7,561 nt of DNA from Thalassospiraceae bacterium (GCA_030637205.1 DAOVVL010000081.1:1-7561), one strand, 5' to 3'. Shown: positions 1-5,973, numbered from the stretch's first letter. Translations and numbers: made by a program. The notes: generated from the sequence alone by a model not told the origin.

Positions 1-1161
1 ATTATCCTCAAATGGCTCGAGGAAACCCATGGCTGTGAAGTGGTGACGTTCACCGCCGATCTGGGCCAGGGCGAGGAACTGGAACCCGCGCGGGCCAAGG
101 CCGAAATGGTGGGCATCAAGGAGATCTTCATTGAAGACCTTCGTGAAGAGTTCGTGCGCGACTATGTGTTTCCGATGTTTCGCGCCAATGCGCTGTACGA
201 AGGCACGTACATGCTGGGCACATCCATCGCGCGCCCGCTGATCGCCAAACGCCAGATCGAGATCGCCGCCGAAGTCGGCGCGGTGGCCGTCAGCCACGGC
301 GCCACCGGCAAGGGCAATGATCAGGTGCGCTTTGAGCTTGGCTATTATGCGTGCAACCCCGATATCCAGATCATCGCGCCGTGGCGTGAATGGGATCTGA
401 CGAGCCGCACGTCGCTGATCGAATATGCTGAAAAGCATCAAATCCCCGTGCCCAAGGACAAGCACGGCGAAGCGCCGTTTTCGCAAGACGCCAACCTGTT
501 GCACATTTCCAGCGAAGGCAAGGCACTGGAAGACCCGTGGGCGGAAGCCGATCTGGATTTGATTCTGACCCGCATGGTCACGCCTGAAAACGCGCCCGAT
601 AAGGCGGAAGAAATCACCATGGATTTCGTCGCCGGTGATCCGGTTGCGGTGAACGGCGAAAAACTTTCGCCTGCTCAACTGCTCACAAAGCTTAACGAGC
701 TGGGCGGGCGCAACGGTATCGGCTGCATCGACATTGTGGAAAACCGCTTTGTCGGCATGAAGTCGCGCGGCGTTTACGAAACGCCCGGCGGCACCGTGCT
801 GTTGGCCATGCGGCGCGCCATCGAAAGTTTGACGCTGGACCGTGGTGCGGCTCACACCAAAGACGAGATGATGCCGCGCTATGCGGAACTGGTTTACAAC
901 GGGTTCTGGTTCGCACCGGAACGCAAGATGATGCAGGCCGCCATTGACCTGGCCAGCGCACCCGTCACCGGGACCGTGCGGGCCAAGCTTTATAAAGGCA
1001 ACGTCATCGTGACCGGACGCAAATCGCCCAACAGTCTATATGACGAAGCCACCGTGACCTTTGAAGAAGGCGGCGATTATGACCAGAAAGACGCCGAAGG
1101 CTTTATCAAGCTAAACGCCCTGCGCCTTCGCATGAACACCAAGGTTCACGGCAACGATTGA
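1..1161 (+). CDS. argG: Argininosuccinate synthase, 5'-truncated by window edge
   Basis: Joins citrulline and aspartate, using ATP, to form argininosuccinate in the cytoplasm; this is the penultimate step of arginine synthesis. The frame is open from base 1 (IILKWLEETHGCEVV...) to the TGA ending at 1161, giving 386 visible codons. Family members have about 400 residues. Only some 15-20 N-terminal residues are missing, but they include the SGGLDTS-type ATP-pyrophosphatase P-loop that normally comes just before this IILKWL segment. Family signatures seen are TADLGQG, YMLGTSIARPLIAK and VSHGATGKGNDQVRFEL, which line the nucleotide and substrate sites. The C-terminal part (YNGFWFAPER, GTVRAKLYKGN) is the multimerisation region. 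No frameshift or internal stop is present. The GTG codons at 40 and 43 are internal valines, not starts. A terminator follows directly, so argG ends its transcript here. Identification is very secure; regulation cannot be judged without the upstream sequence. Confidence 0.97.
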   Translation: MILKWLEETHGCEVVTFTADLGQGEELEPARAKAEMVGIKEIFIEDLREEFVRDYVFPMFRANALYEGTYMLGTSIARPLIAKRQIEIAAEVGAVAVSHGATGKGNDQVRFELGYYACNPDIQIIAPWREWDLTSRTSLIEYAEKHQIPVPKDKHGEAPFSQDANLLHISSEGKALEDPWAEADLDLILTRMVTPENAPDKAEEITMDFVAGDPVAVNGEKLSPAQLLTKLNELGGRNGIGCIDIVENRFVGMKSRGVYETPGGTVLLAMRRAIESLTLDRGAAHTKDEMMPRYAELVYNGFWFAPERKMMQAAIDLASAPVTGTVRAKLYKGNVIVTGRKSPNSLYDEATVTFEEGGDYDQKDAEGFIKLNALRLRMNTKVHGND

Positions 1162-1183
1162 TCGTCGCGAATTTTACAAGATC

Positions 1184-1221
1184 AAACCGGAAGTCCCTTT
1201 ATTGAGGCTTCCGGTTTTTTT
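1184..1221 (+). terminator. Intrinsic terminator of argG
   Basis: A 10-bp perfect inverted repeat, AAACCGGAAG (1184-1193) with CTTCCGGTTT (1208-1217), encloses a 14-nt loop. It runs into seven T residues at 1215-1221. It lies 22 bases after the argG stop, the expected place for a Rho-independent terminator. On the minus strand there are only three T residues after the stem, so it should be weak in that direction. Confidence 0.9.
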
Positions 1222-1242
1222 GTCGGTTTTTGTTGAGAACCT

Positions 1243-1350
1243 TTACATATTTTTCAACACATACACGAGGATGTTAAAAACCCCGATGGCGGCAACCACT
1301 ATCGTTATCGTAATAAAGGCAAACAGTTTTATCTTTTGAAACTTGGTCAC
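1243..1350 (-). CDS. Possible 35-residue single-pass membrane protein
   Basis: I do not recognise this gene. It is a short minus-strand reading frame ending in TAA at 1243-1245. From the GTG at 1348-1350 it encodes 35 residues; from an in-frame ATG at 1354-1356 it would encode 37. The GTG is preferred because AGGGG (1358-1362) lies 7 bases upstream of it but only one base from the ATG. The product has a basic N-terminus (TKFQKIK), one hydrophobic stretch of about 20 residues (FAFITITIVVAAIGVFNILV), and a short end, YVLKNM. That is a textbook layout for a small inner-membrane protein with its N-terminus in the cytoplasm. It is more AT-rich than its neighbours. No convincing promoter was found. 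It could be read through from the ATPase gene, which ends 185 bases upstream on the same strand. A chance ORF remains possible, since hydrophobic codons arise easily in short frames. Confidence 0.4.
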   Translation of the reverse strand: MTKFQKIKLFAFITITIVVAAIGVFNILVYVLKNM

Positions 1351-1357
1351 GTACATA

Positions 1358-1362
1358 CCCCT
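1358..1362 (-). promoter_or_regulatory. Ribosome binding site deciding the start of the small membrane ORF
   Basis: AGGGG on the minus strand has 7-base spacing to the GTG at 1350 and 1-base spacing to the ATG at 1356. This favours the GTG start if the ORF is translated. Confidence 0.35.
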
Positions 1363-1423
1363 AGGCTAATTTGATGCGAAGAAGATAGCCTTAAAAGCGT
1401 CTTCAATGAAGCGGGCAATCGGT

Positions 1424-1435
1424 AATTCATGAATT
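1424..1435. repeat. 12-bp perfect palindrome in the gap between argG and the ATPase gene
   Basis: AATTCATGAATT is self-complementary over all 12 bases. It lies about 70 bases upstream of the small minus-strand ORF and about 100 bases beyond the ATPase stop. It could be an operator for a dimeric regulator. An AT-rich palindrome of this length can also occur by chance. The rest of 1357-1535 shows no gene and no convincing promoter. Confidence 0.3.
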
Positions 1436-1471
1436 TACGTCTGTGTTCCCATCAATAGTGGAAACCCGTGC

Positions 1472-1496
1472 ATTTCGATCTCGTTTTAGACGAAAT
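1472..1496. repeat. Hairpin downstream of the ATPase gene, without a T tract
   Basis: ATTTCG-a-TCT pairs with AGA-CGAAAT around a 6-base loop (CGTTTT on the plus strand), giving 9 base pairs with one bulged A. It begins 40 bases after the ATPase stop in the direction of transcription. No T run follows on either strand, so it is not a classical intrinsic terminator. It could stabilise the 3' end of the mRNA. Confidence 0.35.
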
Positions 1497-1535
1497 ATCT
1501 GAATGATTCTAAGTCGGGATACCCGCACCCTTTGA

Positions 1536-2975
1536 CTACGGGGCGGGCGTGCCGGCTGCCCGGTCGGCCAGCGTCTTGCCGATGGCCCAGCACCATACCG
1601 CTACCGGCATGAAACCGACTTCATGTTCGCCCATAAACCGCTTGCCCGGGATAGACCGGGTCAAAACCTTGCATGGCGTTTGCGGGTCGGTCTGGTCCAT
1701 GAACAGCGCCATGTCGCCCAGCACTTTTTGCGGCAACGCGACCGCGCGGTCCGACCAGTCCAGCTCGATACACTTGACCGGCTGGCCGCTTTTTTCCGAC
1801 CCCGGTGCCGGCATTTCCACCAGCGATACGCGATGCAATGCCTTGCCGACTTTCCATTCGGCAAAATGCATACGGCCCAGACTTTTGGTGTGAACGAACT
1901 GTGAAATCACCGCCGTTTCGGCCACCAAGGCGGTCGCTCCGCTGGTCAGTGTCAACGGCCCAAACAAGGCTTGGCGGTGCGATGGATTGATCAGGTATAT
2001 CTTGAAACGGGTTTGGCGGTGAAAGCGTTGGGCATTGCCATCGACCCGCCAGATGCGCCGGATCAGATAAGATGCCTCCAGATAATCGAGATATTTGCGC
2101 AGCGTGTTTTTGGCAATGGAAAAGCGCCCGGCCAGATCTTCCATGGAAAAGACTTCCCCGGTGAGTTGCGCCAGATGGGCGTACAGGCGCGATAGCTCAC
2201 CCATGTCGCCGATGCCGTAAATTCCGGCCCAGCCCTGAAGCACCTGAACTGACGCCAGTTGGCCAAGATCGGTTCTGGCCAGCCCCGGCCCCAGCACCGT
2301 TTCAACAAACCCGCCCCAATTCAGGTAATCCATAAAGGCCGCGTTCAGGCCTTCGGTATCAACCAACTTGCCGTAAGGGTCAAACAGACGCCCACGCAGA
2401 TTCTGAAACGTCACAAATTCGCCAAAGGTAATGGGCGGCAGGATGAAGCCGTCGAAGATCCCGCCCGATGCCCGCTCCACATCGCGGTGCGGTCCGCTTT
2501 TGGGCTTGCGCGCAAAAAGTGGCGCCACGTTGGACGCCGCAACAATTCGCCACTGGGGCCGGTCGCGCGCCAGCTTGGCGATCTGCAGTTCCCATTTATC
2601 GAGGCTCTGGACGCCGTCGAGCAAAAGGAAATATCCGCCTTCGCCGCCGGTGCCGCTGGCCTCAACCAGGCGGTCTGCCAGTTGTGCCAAATCGCGGGTC
2701 GGGTAAGCCGGGCGGTCCAGCGCCAGATGCAGGATGCGGGTCGGCACCACACCCCGGCCGAGCAGCAACTGAACCAATTGCGCAAGCAAAACGGTCTTGC
2801 CGGAACCCGCCGGGCCGGCCACCAACACCGGGCGTTTAGCCCCCGCCTGCATCGCGCCCATCAATTCTTCGACAAACGGGCGCGCGGTTAGCCGGCGCAG
2901 GCGATCATCAATGGCGCGATTCCGCCACCACGGGTTATCCTGGGCGATGCGTAATTGGTAATCAAAATCAGACAC
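1536..2975 (-). CDS. AAA_14/DUF4143-type ATP-binding protein with degenerate active sites
   Basis: A P-loop ATPase of the DUF4143 group; no member function can be assigned with confidence. Domains in order: an NPWW motif (14-17) near the N-terminus as in related ATPases; Walker A GPAGSGKT (54-61); Walker B-like YFLLLDGVQ (115-123) with D120; a sensor-1-like stretch VAASN (145-149); the LxPxTFxEF motif (179-187); YLNWGGF (217-223); a winged-helix segment (about 279-308, LAGRFSIAKNTLRKYLDYLE); KIYLIN (325-330); and a C-terminal PD-(D/E)XK-like fold (about 350-440). Two oddities stand out. Walker B reads DG where relatives have DE. In the nuclease-like domain, where relatives have EVDF and IEVK/IECKW, this protein has RVSL (382-385) and IELDW (403-407), so the catalytic Asp and Lys appear lost. 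The start is GTG at 2973-2975, preceded directly by an in-frame TAA, so no longer start exists. The Shine-Dalgarno sequence is poor. Length (479 aa) is normal and the frame is intact, so it is not an obvious pseudogene. Confidence 0.85.
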   Translation of the reverse strand: MSDFDYQLRIAQDNPWWRNRAIDDRLRRLTARPFVEELMGAMQAGAKRPVLVAGPAGSGKTVLLAQLVQLLLGRGVVPTRILHLALDRPAYPTRDLAQLADRLVEASGTGGEGGYFLLLDGVQSLDKWELQIAKLARDRPQWRIVAASNVAPLFARKPKSGPHRDVERASGGIFDGFILPPITFGEFVTFQNLRGRLFDPYGKLVDTEGLNAAFMDYLNWGGFVETVLGPGLARTDLGQLASVQVLQGWAGIYGIGDMGELSRLYAHLAQLTGEVFSMEDLAGRFSIAKNTLRKYLDYLEASYLIRRIWRVDGNAQRFHRQTRFKIYLINPSHRQALFGPLTLTSGATALVAETAVISQFVHTKSLGRMHFAEWKVGKALHRVSLVEMPAPGSEKSGQPVKCIELDWSDRAVALPQKVLGDMALFMDQTDPQTPCKVLTRSIPGKRFMGEHEVGFMPVAVWCWAIGKTLADRAAGTPAP

Positions 2976-3002
2976 TTAAAGCACACTTTCGGGAGAGCAA
3001 AT

Positions 3003-3053
3003 TTAAGATCATAGTGTTGATCCAAAATATAGCAGAACGCAGCATTAAGATCA
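3003..3053. repeat. Pair of 9-bp direct repeats around the ATPase promoter
   Basis: TTAAGATCA occurs at 3003-3011 and again at 3045-3053, a period of 42 bp or about four helical turns. The second copy overlaps the -35 element of the minus-strand promoter; the first lies in the predicted leader. GATCA-N6-TGATC (3007-3022) forms a further short inverted repeat. The placement would suit a repressor, possibly autoregulatory. Chance cannot be excluded for 9-bp units. Confidence 0.35.
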
Positions 3054-3054
3054 A
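3026..3054 (-). promoter_or_regulatory. Sigma70-type promoter for the ATPase gene
   Basis: On the minus strand the -35 box is TTGATC (3049-3054; TTGA matches consensus). A 17-base spacer follows, then the -10 box TATATT (3026-3031; five of six match TATAAT). Transcription would start near 3019, giving a leader of about 45 bases before the GTG at 2975. No equally good promoter was found on the plus strand of 2976-3237 for the phosphatase operon, although that operon must start somewhere in this divergent gap. Confidence 0.6.
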
Positions 3055-3224
3055 TGAAGATAGCTTAATTCAACAGCCCGCCAGGACCCATGGCCGCGAC
3101 CCGGATGCGCCAGTTATTTATCTGAAATCAAACACTTTTTCGGAGCTTTACCGGGCATGGGCTTGCCCCCGATGGACAAAAGCGCACATACTGGGGCCCA
3201 TCAACCCCATTGCTGCAAAAAATC

Positions 3225-3230
3225 AGGAGA
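3225..3230 (+). promoter_or_regulatory. Ribosome binding site deciding the phosphatase start
   Basis: AGGAGA with 7-base spacing to the GTG at 3238 fixes the start of the phosphatase. The frame stays open upstream as far as an ATG at 3157, but that longer version would add 27 residues of unrelated sequence before the conserved N-terminal strand. Confidence 0.85.
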
Positions 3231-3237
3231 TCGTTTC

Positions 3238-3708
3238 GTGGTTCGCGTTTTATTCGTTTGCTTAGGCAACATTTGTCGTTCGCCCACTGCCGAGGGGGCC
3301 TTTCGCGCCCTGGTCGAAGCGCAAGGCCTGGGCAATTCCATCGAGATCGATTCCGCCGGAACCGCCGCCTATCATGTGGGCGAGCCACCCGACAGCCGGG
3401 CGCAGGGCGAAGCACGGCGACGCGGCATTGATATCAGCGGGCTTCGTGCGCGCCGCGCCCACGCACGCGATTTTGAAACCTTTGATTACGTACTGGCAAT
3501 GGATGGCGAAAACCATCGCAATCTGGCCGCGATCTGCCCAACGGGGCGTGAAGACCGTTTAAGCCTGTTTCTCGAATTCGCGCCCAGCCTGAACCGCACC
3601 GAAGTGCCCGACCCCTATTACGAGGGCAGCTTTGGCACCGTATACGAAATGATCGAAACCGCGGCCCATGGCCTGCTCGATGATATCCGCGCCCGCCATC
3701 TGGCCTGA
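3238..3708 (+). CDS. Low-molecular-weight protein tyrosine phosphatase family
   Basis: Cytoplasmic phosphatase of 156 residues, the usual family size. The product begins MVRVLFVCLGNICRSP. The phosphate-binding loop C-X5-R is C8-LGNIC-R14 followed by S15, with C8 the nucleophile. The general acid is D125 in VPDPYY (123-128). DSAGTAAYHVGEPPD (38-52) is also typical. The start is the GTG at 3238, supported by AGGAGA and by the conserved strand beginning directly after it. Known members dephosphorylate protein phosphotyrosine, and some bacterial ones also act on ribulosamine 5-phosphates on proteins or free lysine. Here a fructosamine-kinase-family gene lies two genes downstream, which makes a deglycation role at least as likely as tyrosine signalling. 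No capsule or exopolysaccharide genes, the usual context for BY-kinase-linked phosphatases, are seen nearby. Family call is secure; substrate is inferred. Confidence 0.93.
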   Translation: MVRVLFVCLGNICRSPTAEGAFRALVEAQGLGNSIEIDSAGTAAYHVGEPPDSRAQGEARRRGIDISGLRARRAHARDFETFDYVLAMDGENHRNLAAICPTGREDRLSLFLEFAPSLNRTEVPDPYYEGSFGTVYEMIETAAHGLLDDIRARHLA

Positions 3709-3720
3709 TGTGGCCTGATG
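3701..3720. repeat. 10-bp tandem duplication across the phosphatase stop codon
   Basis: TGGCCTGATG is repeated twice with no gap. The first copy contains the phosphatase TGA (3706-3708); the second lies entirely in the spacer, shifted by one base in frame. It looks like a recent slippage or duplication event. It changes the spacer length but not the protein. Confidence 0.8.
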
Positions 3721-3764
3721 TCTGGCAATCCGTGGTAAACTGATGGCTTCACAAAAGGGATTAA

Positions 3765-4163
3765 GTGCGCACTGAAATGGCACGACTTTTTATTCATACA
3801 CTCGCAGGCGCGTTATTGGTGGGGCTGGCCGCCACGGCGTCCATGGCTGCGGCCCAGTCGCGAACCAATTGCGGGCCGTACTTTCAGCGCGTGATCGACG
3901 ATGCCGGCGAGGTTCAGTGCCGCGCCTATTCCGCCGCTGCGCGCGCCCAGATCATGCGTTCGCGCGCGTTGAGAAATAAACAGCTCATCCAGACCCGCGC
4001 TTTACAGCTCAACCAACGCAGCCGGACGGTGGTCAAGGGCCAAGGCACCGTTCAGTTGGAAACCGTGCAGACCGATCTGGACCGGGCCATCGAGATGCAC
4101 CAAAAACAGGCGGAAGAAAAACTGAAAGAAGATATGGCCCGCCGGGAATGGCTGTTCAACTGA
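3765..4163 (+). CDS. Small secreted or periplasmic protein of unknown function
   Basis: I do not recognise this family. The 132-residue product begins with a clear signal peptide: charged start MRTEMAR, a hydrophobic core from about L8 to A23, and a cleavage region SMAAA-QS, giving a likely cut after A30. There is no lipobox cysteine. The mature part (about 102 residues) has exactly two cysteines, C36 and C52, which could form a disulfide in the periplasm. A long charged helical tail follows from about 55 to 130, rich in R, Q, K and E, with likely coiled-coil character between 100 and 127. The start is GTG at 3765, with AAGGGA (3755-3760) 4 bases upstream; the ATG at 3777 is too far from it at 16 bases. 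It lies 56 bases after the phosphatase and 27 bases before the kinase, so it probably shares their mRNA. An exported protein between two cytoplasmic repair enzymes is unexpected. Confidence 0.75.
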   Translation: MRTEMARLFIHTLAGALLVGLAATASMAAAQSRTNCGPYFQRVIDDAGEVQCRAYSAAARAQIMRSRALRNKQLIQTRALQLNQRSRTVVKGQGTVQLETVQTDLDRAIEMHQKQAEEKLKEDMARREWLFN

Positions 4164-4190
4164 TGCCCTTTCTTTCAAGATAACCGCCAC

Positions 4191-5051
4191 ATGAACAACA
4201 CCCGCGTTCAACAACAAATCGAGACCATCACCGGACGCCCCGTTGATCGCCTGTCGGCGCTTTCGGGTGGCTGCGTTGGCGATGTGTTTTGCGTGCACAT
4301 GCAAACAGCCCCCAACCTGGTGGCGAAACTGGGCGATCCCGGCAGCGGGCTGGCGGTGGAAGGCCGGTCGCTGGAATACCTGAGCCGGGTTGGAAAATTT
4401 CCGGTTCCCGAAGTTCTGCACGCCGATGATGATCTGTTGCTGATGACGTTTCTAAAAAACGGCGGGGGTTTGGGCGCAGGCGCACAGGCGCACGGCGGAA
4501 AGATTGTCGCCGCCCTTCACGACATCACCACCGATCAGGGCTTCGGCCTTGAATTTGATACCGTGATCGGCGGCCTGAACCAGCCCAACCCGTGGACCCC
4601 CAAGTGGGTTGATTTTTTTATGAACCAGCGGTTGTTGTATATGGGCCTTGAGGCGCTGCGCGCAGGCCGGCTTCCCATTGAATTGATGCGAAGGCTTGAA
4701 AAATTTAGCCAGAACCTGAGCCGCTGGCTATCCGAGCCTGAGCGGCCCGCGCTCATTCACGGCGATATGTGGACCGGCAACGTGCTTTCAGACCAGGGCC
4801 GCATTACAGGTTTCATCGACCCGGCGGTTTATTACGCCGATCCTGAAATTGAGCTGGCCTTCACCCAGATGTTTGCAACCTTTGGCGATGCATTCTTTAA
4901 CGCCTATCAACAAACCCGGCCCATAGCTGAAGGCTTTTTTGAAGAGCGCGTCCAGATCTATAACCTGTATCCGCTGCTGGTCCATGTTCGGCTGTTTGGT
5001 GGCGGCTATGTAAATTCGGTTGATGGCACGCTCAGGAAGTTTGGATATTAG
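4191..5051 (+). CDS. Fructosamine-3-kinase family protein (ketosamine kinase)
   Basis: A cytoplasmic small-molecule/protein-sugar kinase with the eukaryotic-kinase-like fold. Length is 286 residues, normal for the family. Seen in order: a glycine-rich nucleotide loop LSGGCVGDVF (24-33); the ATP-anchoring lysine K46 in VAKLG; its partner E57; ALHD (108-111); the catalytic loop IHGDMWTGN (189-197) with D192 and N197; the metal-binding FIDPAVYYADPEIELA (209-223) with D210; and the C-terminal FGGGYVNSV (269-277). All key residues are present, so it should be active. Well-studied bacterial relatives phosphorylate C3 of ribulosamines and erythrulosamines (sugar adducts on lysine), which destabilises and removes the adduct; E. 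coli YniA showed no activity on the tested substrates. Substrate here is therefore inferred. The Shine-Dalgarno is weak (AAGA near 4178). The stop TAG is immediately followed by the ATG of the HAD gene, implying coupled translation. Confidence 0.92.
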   Translation: MNNTRVQQQIETITGRPVDRLSALSGGCVGDVFCVHMQTAPNLVAKLGDPGSGLAVEGRSLEYLSRVGKFPVPEVLHADDDLLLMTFLKNGGGLGAGAQAHGGKIVAALHDITTDQGFGLEFDTVIGGLNQPNPWTPKWVDFFMNQRLLYMGLEALRAGRLPIELMRRLEKFSQNLSRWLSEPERPALIHGDMWTGNVLSDQGRITGFIDPAVYYADPEIELAFTQMFATFGDAFFNAYQQTRPIAEGFFEERVQIYNLYPLLVHVRLFGGGYVNSVDGTLRKFGY

Positions 5052-5738
5052 ATGAACGCCACGCAACACAGACTTCCCCAACTGATCATCTTTGATTGTG
5101 ATGGTGTGCTGGTCGATAGCGAACCCATTGCCGCCAAGGTGCTGGCCGATTTTATAACGGAGCGCGGCCGACCCACCGACAGCCAAGAATGCCTGGCCGA
5201 GTTTACCGGGCTTTCGATTGAGCGCGTCGGCGAAATCATCCGCTCCGACTGGGGTGTGGAACTGGAGCCCGACTTTGTGGAACAGTTGCGCCCGCTGGAC
5301 CGCGCCGCATTCAAAGCCCACTTAAAACCCCTGCCCGGTGCGCGCGACACCATCGCCCGCCTGCAAAGTGCCGGCATCAAGGTTTGTGTGGCGTCTTCGG
5401 GAAGGCCCGAAAAAATCCATTATTCGCTTTCAATTACCGGCCTGCTGGATTTGTTTGAAGGCCACCTGTTCAGCGCCGTGGTTGTGCGCCACGGCAAACC
5501 CGCGCCTGATTTATTTTTATTCGCCGCCGCCCAAATGGATGTGGCGCCCGCGCAGTGCTGTGTGATCGAAGACAGCATCGCCGGGGTTAAGGCGGCCAAA
5601 AGTGCCGCCATGCAGGTGATGGCGTTTTGTGGCGGCAGTCACGCCGATGATGCGCACCAGCAAAAACTGGCCGCCGCCGCACCGGACCGATTATTTGATG
5701 AATTGGCCGAACTGCCGCGTTTGATCGGGCTTAGCTAA
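5052..5738 (+). CDS. HAD-superfamily sugar-phosphatase-like hydrolase
   Basis: A 228-residue soluble phosphatase of the beta-phosphoglucomutase-like HAD group with a helical cap. Motif I is FDCDGVLVDSE (14-24), with nucleophile D15 and acid/base D17. The cap spans about 25-90. Motif II is VASSG (113-117), motif III is K149 in HGKPAPD, and motif IV is VIEDSIAGVKAA (171-182) with E173/D174 for Mg2+. All catalytic positions are present. Relatives dephosphorylate small sugar phosphates such as 2-deoxyglucose 6-phosphate, phosphoglycolate or 6-phosphogluconate; the sequence alone does not choose between them. The ATG directly follows the kinase TAG with no spacer, and AGGA at 5034-5037 lies inside the kinase gene, so translation is probably coupled. 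This suggests it works on a product of the kinase or on a related sugar phosphate. A fructosamine-kinase homologue (yniA) and a HAD phosphatase (yniC/hxpB) also lie close together in E. coli, as far as I recall. Confidence 0.9.
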   Translation: MNATQHRLPQLIIFDCDGVLVDSEPIAAKVLADFITERGRPTDSQECLAEFTGLSIERVGEIIRSDWGVELEPDFVEQLRPLDRAAFKAHLKPLPGARDTIARLQSAGIKVCVASSGRPEKIHYSLSITGLLDLFEGHLFSAVVVRHGKPAPDLFLFAAAQMDVAPAQCCVIEDSIAGVKAAKSAAMQVMAFCGGSHADDAHQQKLAAAAPDRLFDELAELPRLIGLS

Positions 5739-5822
5739 AAAAAGCGATCTGCGGGATTAAAACCGCCCCCTTACACGTTCTCTACACAGAAGCGGACGTT
5801 TAAGTGTCTGAAAACAAACGAA

Positions 5823-5840
5823 GTGTGACGACCATCACAC
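5823..5840. promoter_or_regulatory. Perfect CRP-type operator
   Basis: GTGTGA-CGACCA-TCACAC is a perfect inverted repeat of 6+6 bases around a 6-base spacer. It contains the exact TGTGA-N6-TCACA core that E. coli CRP recognises; TTGAT-N4-ATCAA FNR half-sites are absent. It lies 85 bases after the HAD stop and about 235 bases before the 82-residue ORF, the only gene it could serve on the plus strand. A Crp/Fnr-family regulator is the natural candidate. The distance to the best promoter guess (5945-5973) is larger than in standard class I or II CRP promoters, so an unseen promoter nearer the site is possible. Confidence 0.6.
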
Positions 5841-5944
5841 CTAAATCGGGTTTTTCAGGCAAAAGGTGGCTCCCATCCCAAAATGGACCCCCACTTCCTT
5901 AACCCAGACGTCCAAAAAGGCCCCGAAGCCGCACTGAGCGCGAC

Positions 5945-5973
5945 TTTTAACCTGAATATTAGCTGAATATCAT
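5945..5973 (+). promoter_or_regulatory. Tentative promoter for the 82-residue membrane protein
   Basis: TATCAT (5968-5973; five of six match TATAAT) lies 17 bases after TTTTAA (5945-5950), which is a poor -35 box. Such a promoter would need an activator. It predicts a leader of roughly 95 bases. This is the best candidate in 5739-6075, a 337-base gap in which I see no gene. Confidence 0.25.
5952..5970. repeat. Direct repeat CTGAATAT x2, 11-bp period
   Basis: CTGAATAT occurs at 5952-5959 and 5963-5970, one helical turn apart, and overlaps the tentative -10 box. Repeats spaced by one turn are typical of sites for response regulators that bind head to tail. The short length leaves chance as an alternative. 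Confidence 0.35.

Noticed and set aside
2259..2891. 210-codon plus-strand frame
   Set aside because: It is antisense to the ATPase gene, which has clear motifs. The opposite frame is open because of the high G+C.
3157..3237. N-terminal extension of the phosphatase starting at ATG 3157
   Set aside because: It adds 27 residues with no family match, while the GTG at 3238 has AGGAGA at ideal distance and begins exactly at the conserved strand.
3014..3265. 83-codon plus-strand frame in the gap before the phosphatase
   Set aside because: No Shine-Dalgarno sequence, unremarkable composition, and it overlaps the phosphatase start and the ATPase promoter.
3723..3740. TGGCA-N5-TGGTA as a possible sigma54 promoter before the secreted protein gene
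   Set aside because: The invariant GC of the -12 element is missing (TA instead).
5751..5767. GCGG-N8-CCGC as a terminator after the HAD gene
   Set aside because: Only four base pairs and no T run on the plus strand. On the minus strand the T run is too far from the stem, and no gene there needs it.
5883..5966. 27-codon frame (MDPHFLNPDV...) in the leader of the small membrane gene
   Set aside because: No Shine-Dalgarno sequence at a usable distance and no hydrophobic or regulatory-peptide character.
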